A stretch of 8,453 nt of DNA. Source: Proteiniphilum sp. GTDB lineage: Bacteria > Bacteroidota > Bacteroidia > Bacteroidales > Dysgonomonadaceae. The position numbers and the translations under genes were made by a program. Numbering within the stretch: the first letter of the stretch is position 1; each line of letters begins with the position of its first letter. This document shows positions 1 through 6,041 of this stretch, piece by piece. The stretch is taken from positions 1 through 8,453 of the forward strand of contig JAISZV010000179.1 of the NCBI GenBank assembly GCA_031284475.1. Reading direction: 5' to 3'. Under the pieces are notes generated by a model. The model was not told the DNA's origin, made no database searches, and saw only the letters and a list, made by a program, of their open reading frames with translations.

Positions 1-1122
1 GCCTTTGGCAACGCCTCGATTTTCGCACTGGGGATCATGCCCTATATCTCAGCGTCCATTGTGATGCAGTTGTTGGGTATCGCGGTGCCTGCTTTTCAAA
101 AGATGCAGCGCGAAGGCGAGAGCGGACGTACGAGGATAAACCAGTACACCCGTTACCTTACGGTGTTGATCCTGCTCGTGCAGGGGCCGGCCTATCTCTA
201 CGGAGCCATAGGAGGCGCTATTCCCGGAGGTTTCTGGGATTGGGTCTTGCCCTCTACTATCATCCTTGCCGGCGGCAGCATGTTTGTGCTGTGGCTGGGT
301 GAACGCATCACCGATAAAGGGGTAGGGAACGGGATTTCGTTTATCATTCTTATCGGTATCATCGCCCGTCTTCCCCACGCATTAGTGGCTGAGTACGACC
401 GGTTAATAGATGCTCCGGGAGGATTGATCCTGCTCTTACTGGAATTATTGTTCCTCGTTGCCGTTACGGCGGCAGCCATTATGCTGGTACAGGGTGTAAG
501 GAAAGTACCCGTGCAGTATGCAAAACGGATTGTAGGTAACAGACAGTATGGAGGAGTGAGGCAATATATCCCGCTGAAAGTAAATGCAGCGAACGTAATG
601 CCAATCATCTTTGCCCAGGCAATCATGTTTATCCCCATCACCATTGCGCAGTTCTCTGCACGTGATGGGGGTGGATTCTGGGCTTCGCTGATGAGTTTTA
701 CCAGTTTCTGGTATAACTGTGTTTTCGCTGTGCTGATCATTGCTTTCACCTATTTCTATACGGCAATCACGGTGAATCCTGTGCAGATGGCGGAAGACCT
801 GAAACGTAACAATGGTTTTATACCGGGAGTGAAACCGGGAAAAAGAACGGCTGAGTATATCGACTCCATTATGTCGAGAATTACGTTACCCGGATCGTTT
901 TTCCTGGCCATAGTGGCTATTTTGCCTGCTTTTGCCAGGTTAATGGGAATCAACTCACAGTTTGCACAGTTCTTCGGAGGCACATCGTTGCTGATCCTTG
1001 TAGGCGTGGTGCTCGATACCCTGCAACAGATCGAAAGCCACCTGTTGATGCGCCATTACGATGGTTTCCTGAAATCGGGAGCCAAAATTAAAGGACGGAC
1101 AGGATCAATAGCCGCTTACTAA
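1..1122 (+). CDS. secY: Protein translocase subunit SecY (5' end missing)
   Basis: SecY is the pore subunit of the SecYEG translocon in the inner membrane; it exports unfolded proteins and inserts membrane proteins. The reading frame is open from base 1, so the true start and about 70 residues (TM1 and most of the plug region) lie upstream. The 373 residues present begin in the plug/TM2 motif SIFALGIMPYISASIVMQLL (residues 6-25 of the fragment). Further SecY hallmarks are ITDKGVGNGISFII (103-116), the RKVPVQYAKR cytoplasmic loop (167-176), the LKVNAANVMPIIFA segment (192-205), the ribosome/SecA-facing loop NPVQMAEDLKRNNGFIPGVK (259-278), and the C-terminal RHYDGFLK (351-358). Several long hydrophobic stretches fit TM3-TM10. 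The stop is 22 bp before map, with no adk gene between. The length fits a complete protein of about 445 residues, and the part seen looks intact. Confidence 0.97.
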   Translation, partial: AFGNASIFALGIMPYISASIVMQLLGIAVPAFQKMQREGESGRTRINQYTRYLTVLILLVQGPAYLYGAIGGAIPGGFWDWVLPSTIILAGGSMFVLWLGERITDKGVGNGISFIILIGIIARLPHALVAEYDRLIDAPGGLILLLLELLFLVAVTAAAIMLVQGVRKVPVQYAKRIVGNRQYGGVRQYIPLKVNAANVMPIIFAQAIMFIPITIAQFSARDGGGFWASLMSFTSFWYNCVFAVLIIAFTYFYTAITVNPVQMAEDLKRNNGFIPGVKPGKRTAEYIDSIMSRITLPGSFFLAIVAILPAFARLMGINSQFAQFFGGTSLLILVGVVLDTLQQIESHLLMRHYDGFLKSGAKIKGRTGSIAAY

Positions 1123-1144
1123 AAACGAAGGTTTACCTAAATAG

Positions 1145-1924
1145 ATGAATAGCAAAGTGATCATATTGAAGACCGGCGAAGAGATCGAATTTATGCGCGG
1201 GGCCAACCGTTTGGTGGGAATGACGCTCGGAGAGCTGTCTAAACACATCAGGCCGGGAATTACCACGCTGCAACTCGACCGGATTGCGGAGGAATTTATC
1301 AGAGATCATGGCGCTATTCCCACTTTTTTGGGGTATGGAGGTTTTCCCAATTCAATTTGTACTTCCATAAACGAAAACGTGGTACACGGCATTCCCGATA
1401 ACAAGCCGTTGCAGGAAGGAGATATAATATCGGTTGATTGCGGCGCCAAATTGAGGGGTTTTTGCGGCGATTCGGCCTATACATTTTGTGTAGGAGCGGT
1501 GAGCGAAGAGGTGAAAACCCTTTTGCGCATAACTAAAGAATCGCTCTACAAAGGCATTGAGCAGGCGAAAGAGGGGAACAGGATCGGAGATATAGGCGCA
1601 GCCGTACAGGCTTATTGCGAAAAACACGGTTATTCCGTAGTACGCGAATTAGTAGGCCACGGGATCGGAAGGGATATGCACGAAGCGCCGGATGTGCCTA
1701 ACTACGGACGGCGCGGTACCGGGCCGCTCATTAAGAACGGATTCTGTATTGCTATTGAACCGATGATCAATATAGGCGGTAAGAAAGTGGTTTTTGAAAA
1801 TGACGGTTGGACGGTGCGTACGAAAGACCGTAAGCCTTCCGCCCATTTTGAACATACCATTGCTATTTGTAACGGGAAAGCAGATATCTTATCCACATTT
1901 GAGTTTATTCGGGAAAGTAACTAA
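1145..1924 (+). CDS. map: Type I methionine aminopeptidase
   Basis: This cytosolic metalloenzyme removes the initiator methionine from nascent proteins as they leave the ribosome. The 259-residue length and the pita-bread fold motifs fit type Ia bacterial MetAP without an N-terminal extension. All five dimetal ligands can be placed: D98 (in SVDCGA), D109 (in GDSAYTF), H172 (in VGHGIGRDMHE), E205 (in AIEPM) and E236 (in HFEHTIA). The substrate-contacting H81 (VVHGIPD) is also present. The ATG at 1145 lies 22 bp after secY; no Shine-Dalgarno sequence is visible, as is usual for Bacteroidetes. infA follows after 15 bp, so the three genes are most likely co-transcribed. Placement between secY and infA is the common arrangement in Bacteroidetes (and in Firmicutes, where adk intervenes). 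Confidence 0.97.
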   Translation: MNSKVIILKTGEEIEFMRGANRLVGMTLGELSKHIRPGITTLQLDRIAEEFIRDHGAIPTFLGYGGFPNSICTSINENVVHGIPDNKPLQEGDIISVDCGAKLRGFCGDSAYTFCVGAVSEEVKTLLRITKESLYKGIEQAKEGNRIGDIGAAVQAYCEKHGYSVVRELVGHGIGRDMHEAPDVPNYGRRGTGPLIKNGFCIAIEPMINIGGKKVVFENDGWTVRTKDRKPSAHFEHTIAICNGKADILSTFEFIRESN

Positions 1925-1939
1925 AACGAGTATTTATTC

Positions 1940-2158
1940 ATGGCTAAACAAGCAGCTATAGAGCAGGACGGAACAATCATCGAAGCATTATCGAATGCAA
2001 TGTTCCGTGTAGAACTGGAAAACGGACATGAAATAACCGCCCATATTTCAGGCAAAATGCGGATGCACTATATACGCATATTGCCCGGAGACAGGGTGAG
2101 AGTAGAAATGTCTCCTTACGACCTTTCAAAAGGAAGGATATCGTTCAGGTATAAATAA
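1940..2158 (+). CDS. infA: Translation initiation factor IF-1
   Basis: IF-1 binds the A site of the 30S subunit during initiation and helps IF-2 and IF-3 select the initiator tRNA. The product is 72 residues, the usual length, and is a single S1-type OB fold. The diagnostic segments are [20 protein letters not shown] (6-25), the strand-loop region [17 protein letters not shown] (26-42), [20 protein letters not shown] (48-67) and the C-terminal FRYK (69-72). The ATG at 1940 is 15 bp after map, with an A/T-rich leader and no Shine-Dalgarno sequence. A 210-bp gap with inverted repeats separates it from rpmJ, so it may be the last gene of a secY-map-infA transcript or a point where expression is adjusted. 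Confidence 0.97.
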   Translation: MAKQAAIEQDGTIIEALSNAMFRVELENGHEITAHISGKMRMHYIRILPGDRVRVEMSPYDLSKGRISFRYK

Positions 2159-2368
2159 CGGCGGGGAAGATTTAAAGGCCAGGCGACTGGGAAATAAAGG
2201 TGATAAGGTGATTATTGTAGTGAAAAATACGTAAATTCGCCGCGAAACCTTGAAATAGTGTAAAGAAAGAATAAAAATATAGATAATTTTCTGATCTTTG
2301 TGCTCCCGATTCGGGCAAGTAGCCTTTCGGGAATCGGAAAGATTTGAAAAATAAACAGATATAATTAT
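2159..2368 (+). promoter_or_regulatory. infA-rpmJ spacer / possible rpmJ-rpsM leader
   Basis: This is a 210-bp noncoding gap inside an otherwise tight ribosomal-protein operon. It holds a nested inverted repeat: CCGATTC (2306-2312) pairs perfectly with GAATCGG (2331-2337). Within it, GGGC (2313-2316) can pair with GCCT (2322-2325) around AAGTA. A smaller CCAG-GCGA-CTGG hairpin with a GNRA-type loop lies at 2179-2190. I found no clean Bacteroidetes promoter: TAAATTCG (2232-2239) and GATCTTTG (2293-2300) each miss the -7 consensus TAnnTTTG by one base, and neither has a TTTG at the right distance upstream. There is no T-tract after the main hairpin, so it is not a standard terminator. A leader binding a ribosomal protein is plausible but is inference. 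Confidence 0.4.
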
Positions 2369-2485
2369 ATGAAGGTAAGAGCATCATTAAAAAGGCGTAC
2401 GGCCGATTGTAAAATAGTAAGAAGAAAAGGCCGTTTGTATATCATCAACAAAAAAAATCCCAAGTTCAAGCAACGCCAGGGATAA
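2369..2485 (+). CDS. rpmJ: 50S ribosomal protein bL36, zinc-free form
   Basis: This 38-codon gene starts at ATG 2369 and ends with TAA at 2483-2485. The product begins [10 protein letters not shown] and ends NPKFKQRQG, an unmistakable bL36 frame. bL36 is a small protein of the large subunit that packs against 23S rRNA. Zinc-binding bL36 has a CCCH ligand set. Here position 11 is Thr, the Cys at 14 remains, position 27 is Asn, and the region near 32-34 reads KFK with no His. Three of the four ligands are therefore gone, giving the C-minus form known in several bacterial lineages, including Bacteroidetes. The place between infA and rpsM is canonical. The gene is only 117 bp and is easily missed by length cut-offs. 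Confidence 0.96.
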   Translation: MKVRASLKRRTADCKIVRRKGRLYIINKKNPKFKQRQG

Positions 2486-2489
2486 GAAT

Positions 2490-2520
2490 GGTTATTCACG
2501 CGGATTACCGCAGAATAACC
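2490..2520 (+). promoter_or_regulatory. Two-tier hairpin between rpmJ and rpsM
   Basis: GGTTATTC (2490-2497) and GAATAACC (2513-2520) form a perfect 8-bp stem. Inside it, GCGG (2500-2503) pairs with CCGC (2508-2511) around an ATTA tetraloop, leaving only a small internal loop (AC on one side, A on the other). The hairpin starts four bases after the rpmJ stop and ends 39 bases before the rpsM start. No run of T follows, so it is unlikely to be an intrinsic terminator. It could be a processing or stability element, or a binding site for an autoregulating ribosomal protein; which one cannot be told from sequence alone. Confidence 0.5.
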
Positions 2521-2559
2521 GGTAACTATATAGATAAATCAAAATAACTGAAGTAATAT

Positions 2560-2940
2560 ATGGCAATAAGAATTGTAGGTGTCGACCTGCCGCAAAATAA
2601 GAGAGGTGAAGTAGCGCTCACATATATCTATGGCATTGGCCGCAGCGCAGCTAACACCATTTTGGTAAAAGCAGACGTCGACAAGAACATCAAAGTAAAA
2701 GACTGGACTGATGATCAGGCAGCCCGTATCCGTGAAATCATCTCTACCGAATTTAAGGTAGAAGGAGATCTTCGTTCCGAGGTGCAACTGAATATCAAAC
2801 GGTTGATGGATATTGGTTGTTATCGCGGCATCCGCCATCGTATCGGCTTGCCCGTACGCGGACAAAGCACCAAGAATAATGCGCGTACGCGTAAAGGAAG
2901 AAAGAAAACCGTTGCTAACAAGAAAAAAGCTACTAAATAA
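2560..2940 (+). CDS. rpsM: 30S ribosomal protein uS13
   Basis: uS13 sits in the head of the small subunit, contacts the large subunit through inter-subunit bridges, and reaches the P-site tRNA with its C-terminal tail. The product is 126 residues, near the usual 118-126. Family features are the start [11 protein letters not shown], the helix-two-turns-helix segment with [15 protein letters not shown] (21-35), the middle [20 protein letters not shown] (81-100), and the basic tail [13 protein letters not shown] (101-113) ending in a lysine-rich run. The start at 2560 follows a 74-bp gap that contains the hairpin at 2490-2520. rpsK begins 13 bp after its stop, so the two are certainly co-transcribed. 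Confidence 0.98.
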   Translation: MAIRIVGVDLPQNKRGEVALTYIYGIGRSAANTILVKADVDKNIKVKDWTDDQAARIREIISTEFKVEGDLRSEVQLNIKRLMDIGCYRGIRHRIGLPVRGQSTKNNARTRKGRKKTVANKKKATK

Positions 2941-2953
2941 ATAGAGGGGTAAC

Positions 2954-3343
2954 ATGGCAAAAAGAACAGTTGCAGCTAAAAAGAGAAATGTGAAAGTGAG
3001 CGCCGTGGGACAAGCGCACATTTCATCGTCGTTCAACAATATCATTGTCTCGTTGACCAATGAAAACGGAGAAGTGATCAGTTGGTCGTCTGCCGGAAAA
3101 ATGGGTTTCAGAAGTTCAAAAAAGAACACCCCTTATGCGGCTCAAATGGTAGCGCAGGATTGCTCCAAAGTGGCTTACGACCTGGGATTGCGCAAAGTGA
3201 AGGCATACGTAAAAGGCCCGGGTAACGGGCGCGAATCGGCCATCAGAACCATTCATGGCGCAGGTATCGAAGTAACTGAAATAGTGGACGTAACGCCGCT
3301 TCCGCACAACGGATGCCGTCCGCCGAAAGCAAGAAAAGTGTAA
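2954..3343 (+). CDS. rpsK: 30S ribosomal protein uS11
   Basis: uS11 lies on the platform of the small subunit near the mRNA exit region and helps shape the E site. The 129-residue product matches the family's length. Diagnostic parts are [20 protein letters not shown] (19-38), [20 protein letters not shown] (44-63), the [13 protein letters not shown] loop (86-98) and the C-terminal [13 protein letters not shown] (117-129). The Asn119-Gly120 pair corresponds to the site turned into isoaspartate in E. coli uS11. Unusually for this operon, the leader has a Shine-Dalgarno-like GAGGGG at 2944-2949, close before the ATG at 2954, while the neighbouring genes have none. The long gap that follows holds a separate promoter for rpsD. 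Confidence 0.98.
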   Translation: MAKRTVAAKKRNVKVSAVGQAHISSSFNNIIVSLTNENGEVISWSSAGKMGFRSSKKNTPYAAQMVAQDCSKVAYDLGLRKVKAYVKGPGNGRESAIRTIHGAGIEVTEIVDVTPLPHNGCRPPKARKV

Positions 3344-3351
3344 TTAACTAT

Positions 3352-3383
3352 TTCGTTAAGCCAAATGAGCGGAAATAAGTTTG
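3352..3383 (+). promoter_or_regulatory. Candidate Bacteroidetes promoter for rpsD-rpoA-rplQ
   Basis: TAAGTTTG (3376-3383) matches the Bacteroidetes -7 consensus TAnnTTTG exactly. A TTCG (3352-3355), one base off the -33 TTTG element, lies 20 bp upstream, which is the expected spacing. Transcription would start near 3388-3392, giving a leader of about 150 nt before rpsD that contains the two hairpins at 3433-3507. Support is by consensus match and position only. Confidence 0.5.
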
Positions 3384-3432
3384 CTTGTTTTATGCTATGG
3401 CGGGAAATAGTGCGATATGTATTGAAAAATAA

Positions 3433-3507
3433 TTTAAGTTTCATATATCTTGAAACTTGAGCTGTGATTGATTACGCCGCAACTTCTCTGTAATCGCGGC
3501 TGCACAG
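3433..3507 (+). promoter_or_regulatory. Structured rpsD leader (two adjacent hairpins)
   Basis: Hairpin 1 pairs AAGTTTCA (3436-3443) perfectly with TGAAACTT (3451-3458) around a 7-nt loop; wobble and A-T pairs extend it to 3433-3461. Hairpin 2 begins at the next base. CTGTG (3462-3466) pairs with CACAG (3503-3507), and inside it GATTAC (3470-3475) pairs with GTAATC (3490-3495), with G-U pairs at both ends. A competing inner stem is also present: GCCGC (3476-3480) with GCGGC (3496-3500), which cannot readily coexist with the GATTAC stem. uS4 is the known autoregulator of the alpha operon in E. coli and of rpsD in Bacillus. I recall predicted S4 leader families in Bacteroidia but cannot check whether this is one. 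The structure lies 34 bp before the rpsD start. Confidence 0.6.
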
Positions 3508-3541
3508 TTTAGGCTTCAGTTTTAAAAGTTTAATTTGTAAA

Positions 3542-4150
3542 ATGGCTAGATATACCGGTCCAAAGACAAAAATCGCCCGTAAATTCGGCGAACCCATTTT
3601 CGGCCCCGATAAAGTTCTCTCTAAAAAGAACTATCCTCCGGGACAGCATGGAAATTCACGCAGGAGAAAAACATCTGAATATGGTATCCAATTGCGGGAG
3701 AAACAACGTGCAAAATATACGTATGGAGTGTTGGAAAAACAGTTCCGCCTTACGTTTGAGAAAGCAGTGCGCAGCCGGGGAGTTACCGGCGAAGTATTGT
3801 TGCAATTATTAGAATCGCGCTTAGATAATATTGTGTACCGCCTCGGATTTTCCCCCACGAGAGCAGGAGCGCGCCAGTTGGTGTCGCACCGTCATATTGT
3901 AGTGAACGGGAAAATAGTAAATATACCCTCTTATACGGTGAAACCCGGCGATGTGGTGGGCATAAGAGAAAAATCGAAATCGCTGGAAGTAATTGCGAAC
4001 GCGTTGGCAGGATTCAACCACAGTAAATACCCTTGGCTTGAATGGGACAAAGGAACTTTAAGCGGGAAAGCGTTGCATGTGCCTGAAAGAGCCGACATTC
4101 CGGAAAATATCAAAGAACAACTCATCGTAGAATTATATTCTAAACAATAA
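3542..4150 (+). CDS. rpsD: 30S ribosomal protein uS4
   Basis: uS4 is a primary 16S rRNA binder that nucleates assembly of the 30S body and helps form the mRNA entry channel. In several bacteria it also represses its own operon. The product is 202 residues. It starts [20 protein letters not shown], followed by [20 protein letters not shown] (32-51) and [19 protein letters not shown] (51-69). The S4 RNA-binding domain spans about 92-155 ([20 protein letters not shown], then [20 protein letters not shown]). No cysteine is present, so this is the zinc-free form. The long structured leader upstream and the consensus promoter suggest its expression is set separately from rpsM-rpsK. rpoA begins only 4 bp after the stop, so the two are likely translationally linked. 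Confidence 0.98.
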   Translation: MARYTGPKTKIARKFGEPIFGPDKVLSKKNYPPGQHGNSRRRKTSEYGIQLREKQRAKYTYGVLEKQFRLTFEKAVRSRGVTGEVLLQLLESRLDNIVYRLGFSPTRAGARQLVSHRHIVVNGKIVNIPSYTVKPGDVVGIREKSKSLEVIANALAGFNHSKYPWLEWDKGTLSGKALHVPERADIPENIKEQLIVELYSKQ

Positions 4151-4154
4151 TTTC

Positions 4155-5156
4155 ATGGCAATATTAGCATTCCAAAAACCCGATAAGGTAATCATGTTAC
4201 AGGAGGACGCGTTCTCCGGTAAATTTGAATTTCGTCCGTTGGAACCGGGAGACGGTATTACTATAGGCAACGCCTTGCGCCGCATTCTGCTCTCTTCGCT
4301 GGAAGGATTCGCTATTACGTCGATGAAGATTGAGGGAGTGGATCATGAATTTGCTACCATCCCCGGCGTGATAGAAGATGTAACAGGCATTATCCTTAAT
4401 TTGAAGAAAGTAAGGTTCAAAAAGATAGTAGAAGAGTTTGAGACGGAAAAAGTAAGCATCGCTGTTTCGGGAACGGAAGCGTTTAAAGCCGGCGATATTG
4501 GTAAACTGCTGACCGGTTTTGAAATACTGAACCCCGAACTGGAGATATGCCACATGAACAAGAAGGCCGATCTGCGTATTGAGTTAACGATCAATAAAGG
4601 GCGCGGTTATGTGCCGGCGGACGAAAATCGTGAGTTACTCGCGGTAGACGATGTGCAAACCTTGTCGATAGACTCCATTTACACTCCGATCCGCAACGTA
4701 AGTTTTGAAGTAGAAGATTACCGTATAGAACAAAAAACGGATTATGAGAAACTTACCATCGAGATTATAACCGATGGTTCCATTCAACCCAAAGAAGCGT
4801 TGAAGGAGGCTGCCAAAATATTAATCCAGCATTTTGTGTTGTTCTCCGACGAAAACAAGATCATGCTGGAAACGTCGGATGCGGAAAGCATTGAGGAGTT
4901 CGATGAAGAAGTGCTCCACATGCGCCAACTCCTGAAACGTAAATTATCCGACCTCAACCTGTCGGTAAGGGCGCTCAACTGCCTGAAAGCTGCCGACGTG
5001 GAAACGCTTGGGCAATTGGTTTCACATAATAAAAACGACTTGCTTAAGTTCCGTAACTTCGGAAAGAAATCGCTTACCGAACTCGAAGGATTGCTCAACA
5101 GCCTGAAACTTAACTTCGGCATGGATATTTCTAAGTACAAATTAGATAAAGACTAA
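4155..5156 (+). CDS. rpoA: DNA-directed RNA polymerase subunit alpha
   Basis: The alpha subunit dimerises to seed RNA polymerase assembly, and its C-terminal domain contacts upstream promoter DNA and activators. The product is 333 residues, normal for the family. The N-terminal domain (about 1-235) shows [20 protein letters not shown] (24-43) with the dimerisation helix [17 protein letters not shown] (38-54). An acidic linker ([13 protein letters not shown], 241-253) leads to the C-terminal domain (about 262-325). There, R272, N275, G303, K305 and S306 correspond to E. coli R265, N268, G296, K298 and S299, which bind DNA. The ATG at 4155 is 4 bp after rpsD and rplQ starts 8 bp after its stop. 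The linked order rpsD-rpoA-rplQ balances polymerase with ribosome synthesis. Confidence 0.98.
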   Translation: MAILAFQKPDKVIMLQEDAFSGKFEFRPLEPGDGITIGNALRRILLSSLEGFAITSMKIEGVDHEFATIPGVIEDVTGIILNLKKVRFKKIVEEFETEKVSIAVSGTEAFKAGDIGKLLTGFEILNPELEICHMNKKADLRIELTINKGRGYVPADENRELLAVDDVQTLSIDSIYTPIRNVSFEVEDYRIEQKTDYEKLTIEIITDGSIQPKEALKEAAKILIQHFVLFSDENKIMLETSDAESIEEFDEEVLHMRQLLKRKLSDLNLSVRALNCLKAADVETLGQLVSHNKNDLLKFRNFGKKSLTELEGLLNSLKLNFGMDISKYKLDKD

Positions 5157-5164
5157 AAACTGCA

Positions 5165-5887
5165 ATGAGACATAATAAGAAAAATAATCATTTGGGACGT
5201 AAAACGGCGCATCGCGCGGCCATGTTATCTAATATGGCCGGTTCGCTCATCATGCACAAGCGCATTTTTACTACTGTTCCCAAAGCCAAGGAATTGAGAA
5301 AATACGTAGAGCCTCTCATCACGAAAAGTAAAGAAGATACCACCCATTCGCGCCGCGAAGTTTTCAGCAAGCTGCAAAGCAAAACTGCCGTTACGGAATT
5401 ATTCCAAACGGTGTCGCAAAAAGTGGCCGAGCGTCCCGGAGGATACACCCGTATCATTAAAACCGGATTCCGTTTGGGCGATAACGCTGCCATGTGCTTC
5501 ATAGAACTGGTTGATTTCAACGAAAACATGCTGAGCGACGGAAAAGCCAAGAAGGCAAAAACCCGCCGTTCGCGCAGGAAAGCATCCGGAGATGTTGACG
5601 TAGCCGCCGCCGCACCCAAAGCGAAGAAAGCCAAAGAGGTGAAAGAGGTTGAGGAGAACGTGAAGGAAGAAGCGTTAACGGTAGAAACGTTGAAAGTAGA
5701 ACCGTTGAAAGAAGAAGCGTTAACGGTAGAACCGTTGAAGGTAGAAGAAACTCCGGCTGCTGAACCCGGCGAGGTAGAAGATTCCATACAACCTGCCGAA
5801 GAAAAAACGCAAAAGTTTGTTAGTGAGCAGGAAACAGCAGAAACGCCTGCCGACGATACGACTGAAAAGTTAGAAGAAGGCAAATAA
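5165..5887 (+). CDS. rplQ: 50S ribosomal protein bL17 with long acidic tail
   Basis: bL17 belongs to the large subunit near the peptide exit tunnel. Residues 1-123 are the conserved core: [20 protein letters not shown] at the start, then the [20 protein letters not shown] segment (21-40), [20 protein letters not shown] (91-110) and the core end at [13 protein letters not shown]. The total of 240 residues is nearly twice the 120-130 of most bacterial bL17. The extra part has a basic stretch ([14 protein letters not shown], 127-140), then a low-complexity acidic region rich in Glu, Ala, Thr and Pro (158-240), including a pentapeptide repeat at 168-197. Extended bL17 is known in Bacteroidetes; this one seems unusually long. 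The tail reads smoothly in frame, and the last four codons form one arm of a hairpin (5873-5904). Confidence 0.96.
   Translation: MRHNKKNNHLGRKTAHRAAMLSNMAGSLIMHKRIFTTVPKAKELRKYVEPLITKSKEDTTHSRREVFSKLQSKTAVTELFQTVSQKVAERPGGYTRIIKTGFRLGDNAAMCFIELVDFNENMLSDGKAKKAKTRRSRRKASGDVDVAAAAPKAKKAKEVKEVEENVKEEALTVETLKVEPLKEEALTVEPLKVEETPAAEPGEVEDSIQPAEEKTQKFVSEQETAETPADDTTEKLEEGK
5666..5755 (+). repeat. 15-bp tandem repeat inside the bL17 tail
   Basis: The tail coding sequence carries six consecutive 15-bp units encoding [25 protein letters not shown] and a degenerate VEETP. A higher-order 45-bp period is visible: the first 36 bp of the copy starting at 5711 differ from the copy at 5666 at only two positions. 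The near identity at DNA level, not only protein level, points to recent duplication, so unit number may vary between strains. The repeat keeps the reading frame. Confidence 0.85.
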
Positions 5888-5904
5888 GAAACCTTGCCTT
5901 CTTC
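5873..5904 (+). terminator. 11-bp perfect hairpin across the rplQ stop codon
   Basis: GAAGAAGGCAA (5873-5883) and TTGCCTTCTTC (5894-5904) form a perfect 11-bp stem with a 10-nt loop that contains the rplQ stop codon (5885-5887). No T-tract follows, so it is probably not a complete intrinsic terminator. It may protect the mRNA 3' end or act together with the two hairpins downstream. Confidence 0.5.
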
Positions 5905-5968
5905 ACGAGAAATGCTGTGGGTACATCGTCATAAAAACGGAGGCCTAAAAACTCGGTAGACAATGCAT

Positions 5969-5990
5969 TTACAGCAAAGCTGTGATTTTT
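5969..5990 (+). terminator. Compact intrinsic terminator after rplQ
   Basis: TTACAGC (5969-5975) pairs with GCTGTGA (5979-5985), seven pairs including one G-U, around an AAA loop, followed at once by TTTTT (5986-5990). The stem is short, but stem, loop and T-tract have the geometry of a rho-independent terminator, 81 bp after the rplQ stop. Confidence 0.6.
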
Positions 5991-6012
5991 AAAATGTTAA
6001 ACATTAAGGAAG

Positions 6013-6041
6013 AGCGCCGCGAGTGATTCGTAGCGCTTTTT
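6013..6041 (+). terminator. Main intrinsic terminator of the ribosomal operon
   Basis: AGCGC (6013-6017) pairs with GCGCT (6033-6037). After one C-A mismatch the stem continues as GCGAG (6019-6023) with TTCGT (6027-6031), including two G-U pairs, around a TGA loop. TTTTT (6037-6041) follows directly. This is the most stable of the three hairpins after rplQ and the best candidate for the end of the operon transcript. Confidence 0.7.

Noticed and set aside
2539..3129. Antisense 196-codon open frame over rpsM and the start of rpsK
   Set aside because: It overlaps two certain ribosomal-protein genes on the opposite strand, has no family features and no start context; it is a compositional shadow.
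3470..3500. Classical H-type pseudoknot in the rpsD leader
   Set aside because: The two interleaved stems have no linker bases between their arms on either side (only the 9-nt central loop), so both forming at once is sterically unlikely; alternative folding is the better reading.
5188..5883. Antisense 231-codon open frame covering most of rplQ
   Set aside because: It mirrors the Glu/Lys/Ala-rich bL17 frame, giving Ser/Thr-rich low-complexity protein with no recognisable domain; the plus-strand bL17 identity is certain.
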